Source: Acidimicrobiales bacterium | GTDB lineage: Bacteria; Actinomycetota; Acidimicrobiia; Acidimicrobiales; Aldehydirespiratoraceae | Direction: 5' to 3' | DNA: 64,000 nucleotides | NCBI GenBank assembly: GCA_022425325.1 | Contig: JAKMFW010000093.1 | Span: 35,588 to 99,587 of the forward strand | Part shown: piece after piece, positions 40,341-50,706 of the stretch | Layout of the letters: each line of letters starts with the position of its first letter | How positions within the stretch are numbered: the stretch's first letter is position 1 | The notes under the pieces: model-generated | Databases searched by the model: none | Seen by the model: only the letters and a program-made list of their open reading frames with translations | What the model was told of the DNA's origin: nothing | Made by a program: the position numbers and the translations under genes

Positions 40341-42680
40341 GTGTTTCCTCATCTCGCCGCTGGCGCGGTTTCCGAAGTCTCCACCGTCACCAACGAGGCC
40401 AACTGGCTCCTCGAGAACGCGTGGTTGATCGCCCTGTTGCCGGCGATCTCGTTCGTCCTCATCCTCTTCTTCGGCAAGAAGATGCCCTTCAAGGGCGCCG
40501 AGTTCGGCATCACGGCCGTCTCGATCAGCTTCATCCTCGCGATCCTCACCGGTGCTGCCTGGATGGACCACCGCGACAACTTCACGCTCGACACGTATGG
40601 CGAGAAGGCCGCAGTTCTGGTCGACGACGGCGCAGGTTCCGCCGTCGACAGCGTCACCCTCGCCGTGGGCACGGCAGCGGAAGCGACAGACGGCGACGGC
40701 CAGGCCTATGTGGCCGTGCAGAAGACCACCCAGTGGCTGCAGTCCGGCGGTGTGGAGTTCAACGCCGGCATCATGGTCGACGGCCTCAGCGTGATGATGC
40801 TGTTCGTCGTCACGATGATCTCGCTGCTGGTGCACATCTACTCAACGGATTACGTCGGCGGCGATCGCCGCTACACGCACTTCTTTGCGTTCTTGTCGCT
40901 GTTCACCGCCTCGATGCTGTTCTTCGTCCTCAGCGACAACATTCTCCAGATGATCGTCGGCTGGGAACTCGTCGGCGTGTGTTCGTTCGCCCTGATCGGT
41001 CACTGGTGGGAAGAGAAACCCAACAGCGACGCCGCGCTGAAGGCCTTCATCACGAACCGCGTCGGCGATGTCGGCCTTCTCGTCGGCATGATCACGCTGT
41101 TCTTTGCCGCCGGCAAGGGCATGACCTTCGACACGATCACGATCAACGAGAACATCCTCCAGGGCGGTGTGAGCCACACCGCACTCGTGGTGGCTGCGGC
41201 CTGTCTCACGATCGCCGTGATGTCGAAGTCGGGCCAGTTCGTGCTGCACACCTGGCTGCCCGACGCCATGGCTGGACCCACGCCGGTCTCGGCGCTCATC
41301 CACGCCGCCACGATGGTCGTCGCCGGCATCTATATGGTCGCCCGCCTCTTCCCGGTCTTCTGGGAAGGCATGCAGATCGAGGGCTCGAGCATCAACTTCC
41401 TCGCCACGGTCGGTGCCGTGACCCTCGTCGGTGCGGGCCTCCTCGCCTTCGTTCAGGACGACATCAAGAAGGTGCTCGCCTACTCGACCGTCTCCCAGCT
41501 CGGGTACATGGCGATGGCCCTCGGCGTCGGCGCCTGGACGGCGGCGGTCTTCCACCTCTTCACCCACGCCTTCTTCAAGGCCAACCTGTTCCTCGGTTCG
41601 GGCTCCGTGGCCCACGCCGTCCACAGCTTCGACATGAAGAAGGACATGGGCGGCATGCGCAAATTCATGCCGAAGACCTACGTCACGTTCGTCATCGGCT
41701 CGCTCGCGCTCGCCGGCCTCTTCCCACTCGCCGGCTTCTGGTCCAAGGACGAGATCCTGGTCAACACCGGTGGCTGGGGCATCCTCGGCGGCAGCGGCTC
41801 GGCGCCGGGTAGCTACACGTTCCACTTCGTTATGGGCATGATCGGCGCAGCCCTCACCGCCGCCTACATGACCCGTTGCGTCTACCTGACCTTCCACGGC
41901 GAGTACCGCGGCGGCCACCACGACGATCACGCCGACGACCATGCCGACGACCACGGTCATCATGGCGAGCCCCACGAGTCAGGCCCGCGAATCCTGTACC
42001 CGCTCTACATCCTGTCGGCGTTCTCGATCCTCGTCGGCTTCGTCAACTTCCCACCCGGGTTCCTCGCCGGCTCCAAGAAGGATCCTGCGGGATGGCAGGA
42101 ACGCTTCCTGCACTTCATCGAGCCGGCGGGCTCGTCGTATTTCCCGGCTGTCGGCCACGCCACTCCGAGCTGGTGGCTTGCGATCGTGGCCTCGCTGGTC
42201 GCCGTCGCCGGCGCCGGCGCTGCGTTCACGTACTACTTCGTGAAGGTCGACCGTCTGGCGAAACGCACCGGCGAGCACCTCGTGGGGCTTCCCAATGGGG
42301 TCACCACCACGAATGCGTTCGCCCGAGCCGGCCACAAGCTGTTGGTGAACAAGTACTACCTCGATCACCTCTACACCGGCATCATCGCCGGTGGCACGAA
42401 GGGCCCGATCGCCAAGGCGGCGTACTGGGTGAACCAGAACGTGCTCGACGGCACGGTCGACGGCGCCGGTCGCACCGCCGTGCAGAGCGGCAAGCTCGTC
42501 TACGAAAAGATCGATCAGGGCGTCGTCGACGGCGCCATCAACGCCTCCGGTCGCACGTCCGACGCGATCGGCGAAGAACTCCGACACATCAACACCGGCC
42601 GCGTGCAGAACTACGCGGCAATCATGTTCGCCGGTGCGGCCATCCTGGCCGGCGCCTTCGTCCTCCTTCTGGCCTTCTAG
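40341..42680 (+). CDS. nuoL: Complex I subunit L, second complex
   Basis: 779 residues. Core signatures are VGWELVGVCSFALIGHWW, DAMAGPTPVSALIHAATMV, DDIKKVLAYSTVSQLGYM and THAFFKANLFLGSGSVAHAV. Between the first two helices there is a loop of about 70 residues (roughly 72-142) that is longer than usual. After FHGEYRGG comes a His/Asp-rich stretch (about residues 526-545) before the conserved PHESGP, at the place where the first NuoL has its coiled coil. GTG 40341 follows nuoK2 by 7 bp. Confidence 0.95.
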   Translation: MFPHLAAGAVSEVSTVTNEANWLLENAWLIALLPAISFVLILFFGKKMPFKGAEFGITAVSISFILAILTGAAWMDHRDNFTLDTYGEKAAVLVDDGAGSAVDSVTLAVGTAAEATDGDGQAYVAVQKTTQWLQSGGVEFNAGIMVDGLSVMMLFVVTMISLLVHIYSTDYVGGDRRYTHFFAFLSLFTASMLFFVLSDNILQMIVGWELVGVCSFALIGHWWEEKPNSDAALKAFITNRVGDVGLLVGMITLFFAAGKGMTFDTITINENILQGGVSHTALVVAAACLTIAVMSKSGQFVLHTWLPDAMAGPTPVSALIHAATMVVAGIYMVARLFPVFWEGMQIEGSSINFLATVGAVTLVGAGLLAFVQDDIKKVLAYSTVSQLGYMAMALGVGAWTAAVFHLFTHAFFKANLFLGSGSVAHAVHSFDMKKDMGGMRKFMPKTYVTFVIGSLALAGLFPLAGFWSKDEILVNTGGWGILGGSGSAPGSYTFHFVMGMIGAALTAAYMTRCVYLTFHGEYRGGHHDDHADDHADDHGHHGEPHESGPRILYPLYILSAFSILVGFVNFPPGFLAGSKKDPAGWQERFLHFIEPAGSSYFPAVGHATPSWWLAIVASLVAVAGAGAAFTYYFVKVDRLAKRTGEHLVGLPNGVTTTNAFARAGHKLLVNKYYLDHLYTGIIAGGTKGPIAKAAYWVNQNVLDGTVDGAGRTAVQSGKLVYEKIDQGVVDGAINASGRTSDAIGEELRHINTGRVQNYAAIMFAGAAILAGAFVLLLAF

Positions 42681-42710
42681 CTCTCACCTCAGTCACGGGA
42701 ACACACTGCA

Positions 42711-44303
42711 ATGGACTCTTGGATCCTCACCGCTGTCACGTTCGTACCGCTCCTCGGTGCCGTCATCGCCATGGCGATGCCGAACGACGACGACGAACTC
42801 CACAAGCGCTGGGCGCTCGCGGTCAGCCTCGTCGCCCTCGGTCTCGGCATCGCGATGCTGTTCGACTTCAACTACGACCAGGCTGGTCAACTCCAGTGGG
42901 TGGTCGATGAGCCCTGGATCGACGTCATCGGCGCCGGGTACACGCTCGGCGTCGACGGCATGTCGCTGCCGCTCATCGCCCTCACCGTGCTGGTGATGCC
43001 GCTGGTCTTCCTGTACTCGTGGAACCACATCCCGTCGCCGGGCAACACGAAGTCGTTCCTGATCCTCATGCTGATCCTCGAGACCGGCATGATCGGCACC
43101 TTCGTGGCGCAGGACCTCATCCTCTTCTTCGTCTTCTTCGAGGTCGTCCTGCTCCCGATGTTCTTCATGATCGCAGTGTGGGGTGGCGACGATCGTCGGT
43201 ACGCGTCGCTGAAGTTCTTCCTCTACACCCTGTTTGGTTCGGCCCTGATGCTGCTCGGCTTCTTGGCGCTGTTCTTCCTCGCCAAGGATCCCGTCACTGG
43301 TGAGCTCCTGCGCACGTTCGACATGCGTGAGCTCACCGACACCGCCGGTGCCGGCATTGCCCGCAGCAGCCAGTTGCTGATCTTCGGCGGCATGTTCATC
43401 GGCTTCGGCGTCAAGGTGCCGATGTTCCCGTTCCACACCTGGCTGCCCGATGCCCACACGCAGGCGCCCACACAGGGTTCGGTGATCCTGGCCGCCGTGC
43501 TGCTCAAGCTCGGCACGTACGGCTTCATCCGCATCTCGATCCCGATGCTTCCCGAAGCCGCCGAGGCCTGGGCCCCGGTGATCGGCCTGCTTGCCGTCAT
43601 CGGCATCATCTACGGCGCCCTCGGCTGTCTTGCCCAGACCGACATGAAGCGCCTAATCGCGTTCTCGTCGGTGGCCCATATGGGGTTCGTGATGCTCGGC
43701 ATCTCGACCCTCACCGACTTCGGCATCAACGCCGCTATCTTCGGCATGGTCGCCCACGGTCTCATCACCGGCATGCTCTTCTTCATCGCCGGTTCGGTGA
43801 AGGACCGCTATCACACCCTCGAGATCAGCCGTCTCGGCGGCATGCTCATCCAGGCGCCGCGCCTGGGTTGGATTCTCGGCTTCACGTCGATGGCGTCGCT
43901 CGGCCTGCCCGGTCTCGCCGGCTTCTGGGGTGAGTTCCCGGCGATCCTGTCGGCCTATCAGCCCGCCAACGGTCTCCCCGTCGAGACGTTCCGCGGCTAC
44001 ATGGTCGTCGCTGCCGTCGGTACGGTGCTCGCCGCCGGCTACCTCCTGTGGCTGCTCCAGCGGATCGCGATGGGCGAGCCCTCGGAGGAGTTCGCCAACG
44101 ACCCCGAGATCGTCGACGTCACGCCGCTCGAATGGGCGTCGTGGACACCCTTCCTCTTCCTCATCGTGCTCTTCGGCGTGGCCCCCGGCCTGATCTTCGA
44201 AGTCACCGACCCGGCCGTCGTCGAGTCGCTCAACAACTGTCTGCAGTTGGAGAACGGTTGTGACGGTGTCGCCGACGCCACCACGGCCGCCCTCGGAGGC
44301 TGA
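42711..44303 (+). CDS. nuoM: Complex I subunit M, second complex
   Basis: 530 residues, antiporter-like pump. FFEVVLLPMFFMIAVWG holds the channel glutamate; PFHTWLPDAHTQAPTQGSVI, LKLGTYGFIRI and TDMKRLIAFSSVAHMGFV follow in family order. It starts at ATG 42711, 30 bp after nuoL2. A short C-terminal tail has two cysteines (NNCLQLENGC) with no obvious role. Confidence 0.95.
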   Translation: MDSWILTAVTFVPLLGAVIAMAMPNDDDELHKRWALAVSLVALGLGIAMLFDFNYDQAGQLQWVVDEPWIDVIGAGYTLGVDGMSLPLIALTVLVMPLVFLYSWNHIPSPGNTKSFLILMLILETGMIGTFVAQDLILFFVFFEVVLLPMFFMIAVWGGDDRRYASLKFFLYTLFGSALMLLGFLALFFLAKDPVTGELLRTFDMRELTDTAGAGIARSSQLLIFGGMFIGFGVKVPMFPFHTWLPDAHTQAPTQGSVILAAVLLKLGTYGFIRISIPMLPEAAEAWAPVIGLLAVIGIIYGALGCLAQTDMKRLIAFSSVAHMGFVMLGISTLTDFGINAAIFGMVAHGLITGMLFFIAGSVKDRYHTLEISRLGGMLIQAPRLGWILGFTSMASLGLPGLAGFWGEFPAILSAYQPANGLPVETFRGYMVVAAVGTVLAAGYLLWLLQRIAMGEPSEEFANDPEIVDVTPLEWASWTPFLFLIVLFGVAPGLIFEVTDPAVVESLNNCLQLENGCDGVADATTAALGG

Positions 44304-44308
44304 ACCTG

Positions 44309-45814
44309 ATGCTCGCCCAGCTCGCCCAAGAGGTCGATTTCGTTCGACCCGCCATCGACTGGCATGCCGTCGCGCCGGAGCTCACGCTCCTTGCGTTCGG
44401 CGCGCTCGTCACCGTGATGGACATCGTCTGGCTCGAGCGGGGCCGCCGTCTGACCTCGTCGGTCGCCTCCATCGCCTTGCTGGTCACCATGATCCCGATC
44501 ATCACCCTCGCCCTCGACGGCGAGGATCGCGTGATGTTCGGCGGGGCCTTCGTGGTCGACAACTACGCCCTGGTGATGAAGGCGATGTTCCTGCTCGCCG
44601 GCTATGTGGTCGTGCTCTTGTCGACCAACTATGTCGCCGAGGGCGACTACTGGGAGAACGAGTATTACGGCCTGTTGCTGAGTTCGATCCTCGGCATGGT
44701 CCTGATGGCGTCGGCTCGTGATCTCATCACGGTCTTCGTTGCGCTCGAACTGCTCTCGATCCCTGCGTACATGCTCGCCACCTGGCGCAAGCGTGACCTC
44801 AAGAGCAACGAGGCGGGCCTGAAGTACTACCTGATGGGTGTGTTCGCTTCCGCGATCATGCTCTACGGCATGTCGCTGCTCTACGGCGGCGCCGGCTCGA
44901 CCCTGCTGACCGACATCAATGATGCCGTCAGCGTCGATGATTCGCCGTCCGCCATTGTCGTGATGGGCGTGATCTTCGTGATCATCGGTTTCGCCTTCAA
45001 GGTCTCGGCGTTCCCGTTCCACACCTGGGCACCCGACACCTATGAGGGTGCCCCGACGCCGGTCACGGCGTTCCTCTCGGTTGCGTCGAAGGCGGCCGGC
45101 TTCGTGGCGTTGCTGAATCTGCTCTTCGTCGGCTTCTTCGGCCGTGACGACGTCTACGAACCGTTGATCTGGATTCTCGCCGCGGCCTCGATGACCGTCG
45201 GCAACCTGATCGCCCTGCGTCAGACCAATCTGGTCCGCATGCTCGCCTACTCCGGTGTCGCCCAGGCGGGCTACATGCTGGCGCCGCTGGCGGTCGCCAG
45301 TGATGTCGGCGACGCCGCCCTCACCGCCACGGTCACGTATCTGTTGGTGTACGCCGCGATGAACCTCGGTGCCTTCGCCATCGTGCTGGCGGTGGCCCGC
45401 AAGACCCGCTCCGCCGAGATCGACTCGTTCAAGGGCCTGTTCGGTTACGCCCCGGGCCTGACCATTGCGATGACCGTCTTCCTGTTCTCGCTCGCCGGTA
45501 TCCCGCCGCTTGGTGGCTGGTGGGCGAAGTTCCGGGTCATGGAGGCCGTGATCGAAGCCGAGAGTGCATCCGGTGTGGTCCTCGGCGTCTTCGTCGCCGT
45601 CAACTCGGTGATCGCGCTCTACTACTACGCCCGCATCGGCCTCGGCATGTGGGCGGAGGATGCCCCCGACGGCGACACGACACCGATCCGTGTCCCGGCG
45701 TCGCTGGCGTCGGCGTTGGCCATCACGGTCGCCCTCACCATCGCCTTCGGCGTCTACCCGCCGCTGGTGAGCGAGTTCGACGTCACGCTGTTGGCCGGCG
45801 GCCTCGGCGGCTGA
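44309..45814 (+). CDS. nuoN: Complex I subunit N, second complex
   Basis: 501 residues. VALELLSIPAYMLATWRKRD contains the channel glutamate; FKVSAFPFHTWAPDTYEGAP and RQTNLVRMLAYSGVAQAGYM are typical. It lacks the longer C-terminal part of the first copy. It is the last nuo gene; the MidA-like methyltransferase begins 4 bp after its stop. Confidence 0.94.
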   Translation: MLAQLAQEVDFVRPAIDWHAVAPELTLLAFGALVTVMDIVWLERGRRLTSSVASIALLVTMIPIITLALDGEDRVMFGGAFVVDNYALVMKAMFLLAGYVVVLLSTNYVAEGDYWENEYYGLLLSSILGMVLMASARDLITVFVALELLSIPAYMLATWRKRDLKSNEAGLKYYLMGVFASAIMLYGMSLLYGGAGSTLLTDINDAVSVDDSPSAIVVMGVIFVIIGFAFKVSAFPFHTWAPDTYEGAPTPVTAFLSVASKAAGFVALLNLLFVGFFGRDDVYEPLIWILAAASMTVGNLIALRQTNLVRMLAYSGVAQAGYMLAPLAVASDVGDAALTATVTYLLVYAAMNLGAFAIVLAVARKTRSAEIDSFKGLFGYAPGLTIAMTVFLFSLAGIPPLGGWWAKFRVMEAVIEAESASGVVLGVFVAVNSVIALYYYARIGLGMWAEDAPDGDTTPIRVPASLASALAITVALTIAFGVYPPLVSEFDVTLLAGGLGG

Positions 45815-45818
45815 TCTC

Positions 45819-46907
45819 GTGGCGGCCACATCGCTGGCCGCTCGACTCCGAGCGCGCATCGCGGCCGACGGGCCGATCGCCGTGTCCGATTTTGTCGACG
45901 CGGCCCTGTACGACGAGGCGGAGGGGTTCTACGCCACCGGTGGTCAGGCGGGCCGTCGCGGCGATTTCATCACTGCGCCGGAAGTCGGGCCGCTCTTCGG
46001 CGCGGTTGTGAGCAACGCCGTCGACGCATGGTGGCGAGAGGCAGGGGAGCCCGATCGCTTTGTCATCACCGAGCACGGTGCCGGTCCGGGCACCCTTGCC
46101 CGCACCGTCACTGCGGCCGACGGCGCATGCCTCGGGGCGGGTGCGCTTGAGTGGGTGATGGTCGAGCGGTCCGACAGCCAACGGCTCCAGCATCCCGAGG
46201 GGGATCATCTGCGGTCGGTGGCCGACGACGTCTCGCTCGATCGGGTCGATGTCGTGTTCGCCAATGAGCTGCTCGACAATCTGGCCTTCGACATTGTTCA
46301 GTGTGGCGACTCGGGTTGGTTCGAGCTGCGGGTCGGCACCGACGACACCGGCTTCGTGCTGGTCGGTGGCTCGCCGACGGCGACGCCGGCCGGCGTTGAC
46401 GACGCTCCCGCAGGAAGCGTGCTGCCCGTCATCGGGCCGGCGACCGACTGGGTGCGTGAGCGGCGTCGCTGTTTCCCCGAGGCCCTCGTTGTCGTGCTCG
46501 ATTACGCCGCAGCGACGAGTGCCCTGCTCGAACGCGACGGCGAGTGGCTGCGGGCCTACCGGAGTCATGACCGAGTGGTCGATTGGCTCGCCGATCCCGG
46601 TCGGTGCGACATCACGATCGACCTGCCGACCGAGCAGCTCGCGGCGATCGGATCACCGATCATCCAGACGCAGGCAGCGTTCCTGCGCCGGCACGGCATC
46701 GACGCGCTCGTCGAGGAAGGTCGTCGTGCATGGGAGGCATCGGCCCACGTCGGTGACCTCGCTGCGCTCCGGGCACGGAGCCGACTCACCGAAGCGGGTG
46801 CCCTGCTCGACCCTGCCGGAATGGGGTCGTTTCTTGTCGTCAGCTGGCCGAGCCAGGAGCCGCAGCTCGCAGACGGAACCCCCACCCGCCCTACACTCTC
46901 GGAATGA
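45819..46907 (+). CDS. MidA/NDUFAF7-type SAM-dependent methyltransferase
   Basis: 362 residues matching the COG1565/DUF185 family. Signatures are the N-terminal GPIAVSDFVDAALYDEAEGF segment, RRGDFITAPEVGPLFGAVV, the SAM-binding ITEHGAGPGTLAR, and VDVVFANELLDNLAFDI. The mitochondrial member NDUFAF7 dimethylates an arginine of the NuoD homologue early in complex I assembly (established). GTG 45819 begins 4 bp after the second nuoN, so it is almost surely part of that operon. The inference is that it modifies NuoD1, NuoD2 or both; the candidate arginines (R66 and R47) are present. The glycine-rich SAM loop is slightly unusual (HGAGPG rather than xGPGxG). Confidence 0.85.
   Translation: MAATSLAARLRARIAADGPIAVSDFVDAALYDEAEGFYATGGQAGRRGDFITAPEVGPLFGAVVSNAVDAWWREAGEPDRFVITEHGAGPGTLARTVTAADGACLGAGALEWVMVERSDSQRLQHPEGDHLRSVADDVSLDRVDVVFANELLDNLAFDIVQCGDSGWFELRVGTDDTGFVLVGGSPTATPAGVDDAPAGSVLPVIGPATDWVRERRRCFPEALVVVLDYAAATSALLERDGEWLRAYRSHDRVVDWLADPGRCDITIDLPTEQLAAIGSPIIQTQAAFLRRHGIDALVEEGRRAWEASAHVGDLAALRARSRLTEAGALLDPAGMGSFLVVSWPSQEPQLADGTPTRPTLSE
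46892..46897 (+). promoter_or_regulatory. -10 element of the tetR gene
   Basis: TACACT is followed by six bases and ATG 46904. It lies inside the last codons of the methyltransferase gene, giving the regulator its own leaderless-type promoter. Confidence 0.6.
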
Positions 46908-47539
46908 CGGTCACCGAGCGTGCGCCCCTCAATCGGGCACTGATCGCCGAGACGGCACTCTCACTGATCGACGAGCGCGGCCTCGATCAGCTGAGCATGC
47001 GCAAGCTGGGCGCGGAGCTCGGGGTTGAGGCGATGTCGCTCTACAACCATGTCGACAACAAGGACGACCTGCTCGATGCGGTTGCCGACCGCCTGTACGA
47101 GCACATCCTCGGTGCGTACACCGAACCTGATGGGCCCTGGCGGGTTCGGGCCGCCGAGATGGCCCTCAGCTATGTCTCGGTCGCGGCCGTGCACCCCAAT
47201 GCGTTCCCGCTGCTGGTCGGTCGTCCGCCTGTCTCTCGCGGTGAGCAACGTTTTCTCGACCGGGTCGTCGCCATCTTCGACGGGACCACCGACGACCTCC
47301 GCGTCGCCGCCCTCGCCTTTAGTGTCGTGGCGAACTGGGTGGTCGGCACGCTCGTGCAGCAGGCAAGTTCGGCAAGCGAGTTGCCGGATCTCGCTCCTGA
47401 CGGGGAATTCGCCCGAGTCGCGACGTTCCGGCGGGAGCTGTTGGTGAACCTGAGCCGCGAAGAACGCTTCGCCGAAGGTCTCGAAACCGTGCTCGACGGG
47501 ATCGAGGCTCGCTACTTCTCTGCGGAGCGGTACCCCTGA
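46904..47539 (+). CDS. TetR-family transcriptional regulator
   Basis: 211 residues. The helix-turn-helix is at about residues 12-55: ALIAETALSLIDERGLDQLS, MRKLGAELGVEAMSLYNHV and NKDDLLDAVADRL. The VEAMSLYNHVDNKDDLL pattern and the C-terminal domain resemble the TetR_C-type members that bind small hydrophobic ligands. The ATG overlaps the methyltransferase stop by 4 bp yet has its own -10. It is convergent with, and overlaps by 28 bp, the NTF2-like gene. The target genes are unknown; nothing links it to nuo expression except position. Confidence 0.88.
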   Translation: MTVTERAPLNRALIAETALSLIDERGLDQLSMRKLGAELGVEAMSLYNHVDNKDDLLDAVADRLYEHILGAYTEPDGPWRVRAAEMALSYVSVAAVHPNAFPLLVGRPPVSRGEQRFLDRVVAIFDGTTDDLRVAALAFSVVANWVVGTLVQQASSASELPDLAPDGEFARVATFRRELLVNLSREERFAEGLETVLDGIEARYFSAERYP

Positions 47540-47958
47540 GCGATGTGCTCGAGCCACCAGGCGGGCGCGTTGTCGAGCAGGTTGCCGAGATTCGAGTAGT
47601 CCCACCAGCGCTCGATTTTCCCGTCGGGGGCGAACACCATCACCGAGGCGAACGGATGAAGGACGCGTTCACCGGTGTGGAAGACCCACTCCTCCTCGTG
47701 CTCGGTGACGACGACGTCGCCCTCGGCGACCATCATCCCTTCGACGTGATTGTGGGCCTCGACCGGGTCGAGCCCGAGTCGGAGCCGGGCGACGATCTCG
47801 TCAGGTCCGTGAGCGCCGCCGAGGGATTCGCCCAACCCTTTGTCGACATAGTTGGCGGTGGGGGAGAAGAAGCCGGCCACGGCGTCCCAGTCGTGGGAGT
47901 ACAGCGCCTCCCAATATCGAGCGGCGATGGCCTTGTTGCGTTCCTGCACGTCTCCCAT
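47512..47958 (-). CDS. NTF2-like (SnoaL-type) small protein
   Basis: 148 residues with the SnoaL/ketosteroid-isomerase-like pattern: an initial helix (RNKAIAARYWEALYSHDWDA), then FFSPTANYVDKGLG, and C-terminal strands including VTEHEEEWVFHTGERVL and ASVMVFAPDGKIERWWDYSN. Such proteins are small alpha+beta barrels acting as isomerases, cyclases, dehydratases or ligand binders; activity cannot be assigned. ATG 47958 lies six bases after TACGCT on the minus strand. It is 58 bp downstream of the SDR gene on the same strand but appears to have its own promoter. Confidence 0.75.
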   Translation of the reverse strand: MGDVQERNKAIAARYWEALYSHDWDAVAGFFSPTANYVDKGLGESLGGAHGPDEIVARLRLGLDPVEAHNHVEGMMVAEGDVVVTEHEEEWVFHTGERVLHPFASVMVFAPDGKIERWWDYSNLGNLLDNAPAWWLEHIAQGYRSAEK

Positions 47959-47964
47959 GGCCCG

Positions 47965-47970
47965 AGCGTA
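47965..47970 (-). promoter_or_regulatory. -10 element of the NTF2-like gene
   Basis: Read on the minus strand, TACGCT (47970-47965), six bases, then ATG 47958. Leaderless-type promoter. Confidence 0.55.
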
Positions 47971-48016
47971 GATCGGGTGGGGCGGATGGCCCAGCCGACC
48001 GCCGTTGTGGCTCAGC

Positions 48017-48805
48017 TCACAGATCGGGGAGCCCGAGTTCGAGATTCGAGCCCTGGATGCCGCCGTTGACGGCCAGCACCTCGCCGGTGACATAGCTCGC
48101 AGCAGGCGAGGCAAGGAAGAGCACGGCCGCGGCGATGTCGTCAGGGTCGCCCAGACGACGCATCGGTGTGCCGTCGAGCATGGCGTCGTGAAGCTCCGGG
48201 GTCTGGAGCACGATGTCGAGCGCCGAGGTCGCGATCGCACCTGGGCTCACAGCGTTGACCCGGACCTTCGGCGAGAGATCCTGCGCAAGTTCGCGAGTGA
48301 GATGGATCAGGGCCGCCTTGGCGGTGCCGTAGGCGCTCATCCCTCGGATCGCGAACTGGCCTGCGCTCGATGCGATGTTCACCACGGACGCACCGTCAGA
48401 TTCGAGCAGATGGGGCACGGCGAGTTGGGTCAGATTGAAGGCGCTGGTGACGTTGAAGCGCATCGCGGTGTCGAACGACCGCTCGCTCGTGTCGAGGAAG
48501 GCCGAGGGCATTGCGCCACCGACGTTGTTGACGACAATGTCGACCCGCCCGAACTCGGCGATGGCGGTGTCGACGAGTGACTGCATGCCGTCGCGGGTCG
48601 AGAGGTCGCCGGCGACCGTCGCCGCTCGTCGTCCGTGCGCCTCGACCGCCGCTGCGGTTTCGGCGAGCTGGTCGGCGGAACGGGCACCGGCGACGACGTC
48701 GGCACCGGCCTCGGCCAGACCGGCTGCGACGGCGGCGCCGATTCCTCGGCCGGCGCCGGTGACGATGGCAACACGATCATCGAGACGAAAGCGGTCGAGC
48801 ATCAT
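48017..48805 (-). CDS. Short-chain dehydrogenase/reductase
   Basis: 262-residue classical SDR. TGAGRGIGAAVAAGLAEAGA binds the dinucleotide, NNVGG is the structural Asn motif, and the catalytic set is S in NIASSAGQF with YGTAK (Tyr and Lys). The C-terminal VTGEVLAVNGGIQGSN is typical of FabG-like and alcohol-oxidising SDRs. NAD versus NADP preference is not clear. Two consecutive ATGs (48805, 48802) begin it, seven bases after a minus-strand -10 that shares its TA with the opposite promoter. Confidence 0.9.
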   Translation of the reverse strand: MMLDRFRLDDRVAIVTGAGRGIGAAVAAGLAEAGADVVAGARSADQLAETAAAVEAHGRRAATVAGDLSTRDGMQSLVDTAIAEFGRVDIVVNNVGGAMPSAFLDTSERSFDTAMRFNVTSAFNLTQLAVPHLLESDGASVVNIASSAGQFAIRGMSAYGTAKAALIHLTRELAQDLSPKVRVNAVSPGAIATSALDIVLQTPELHDAMLDGTPMRRLGDPDDIAAAVLFLASPAASYVTGEVLAVNGGIQGSNLELGLPDL

Positions 48806-48812
48806 GGGCTGA

Positions 48813-48822
48813 ACCGTAGACT
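48813..48822. promoter_or_regulatory. Overlapping divergent -10 elements (SDR / HD-domain gene)
   Basis: In ACCGTAGACT the plus strand reads TAGACT (48817-48822), nine bases before ATG 48832, and the minus strand reads TACGGT (48818-48813), seven bases before ATG 48805. The two hexamers share one TA step. Only 26 bp separate the two start codons, so both transcripts must be leaderless or nearly so. Confidence 0.55.
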
Positions 48823-48831
48823 TTGCGAGCG

Positions 48832-50683
<1,852 letters not shown>

Positions 50684-50693
50684 TTCGAGCGGC

Positions 50694-50699
50694 CAGACT
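50694..50699 (+). promoter_or_regulatory. Variant -10 (CAGACT) of the Ldh2-type gene
   Basis: CAGACT, seven bases, ATG 50707. The same hexamer occurs at similar distances before the genes at 56773 and 59952, so it may be a weaker relative of the TANNNT element. Confidence 0.4.
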
Positions 50700-50706
50700 G
50701 CAGGCC

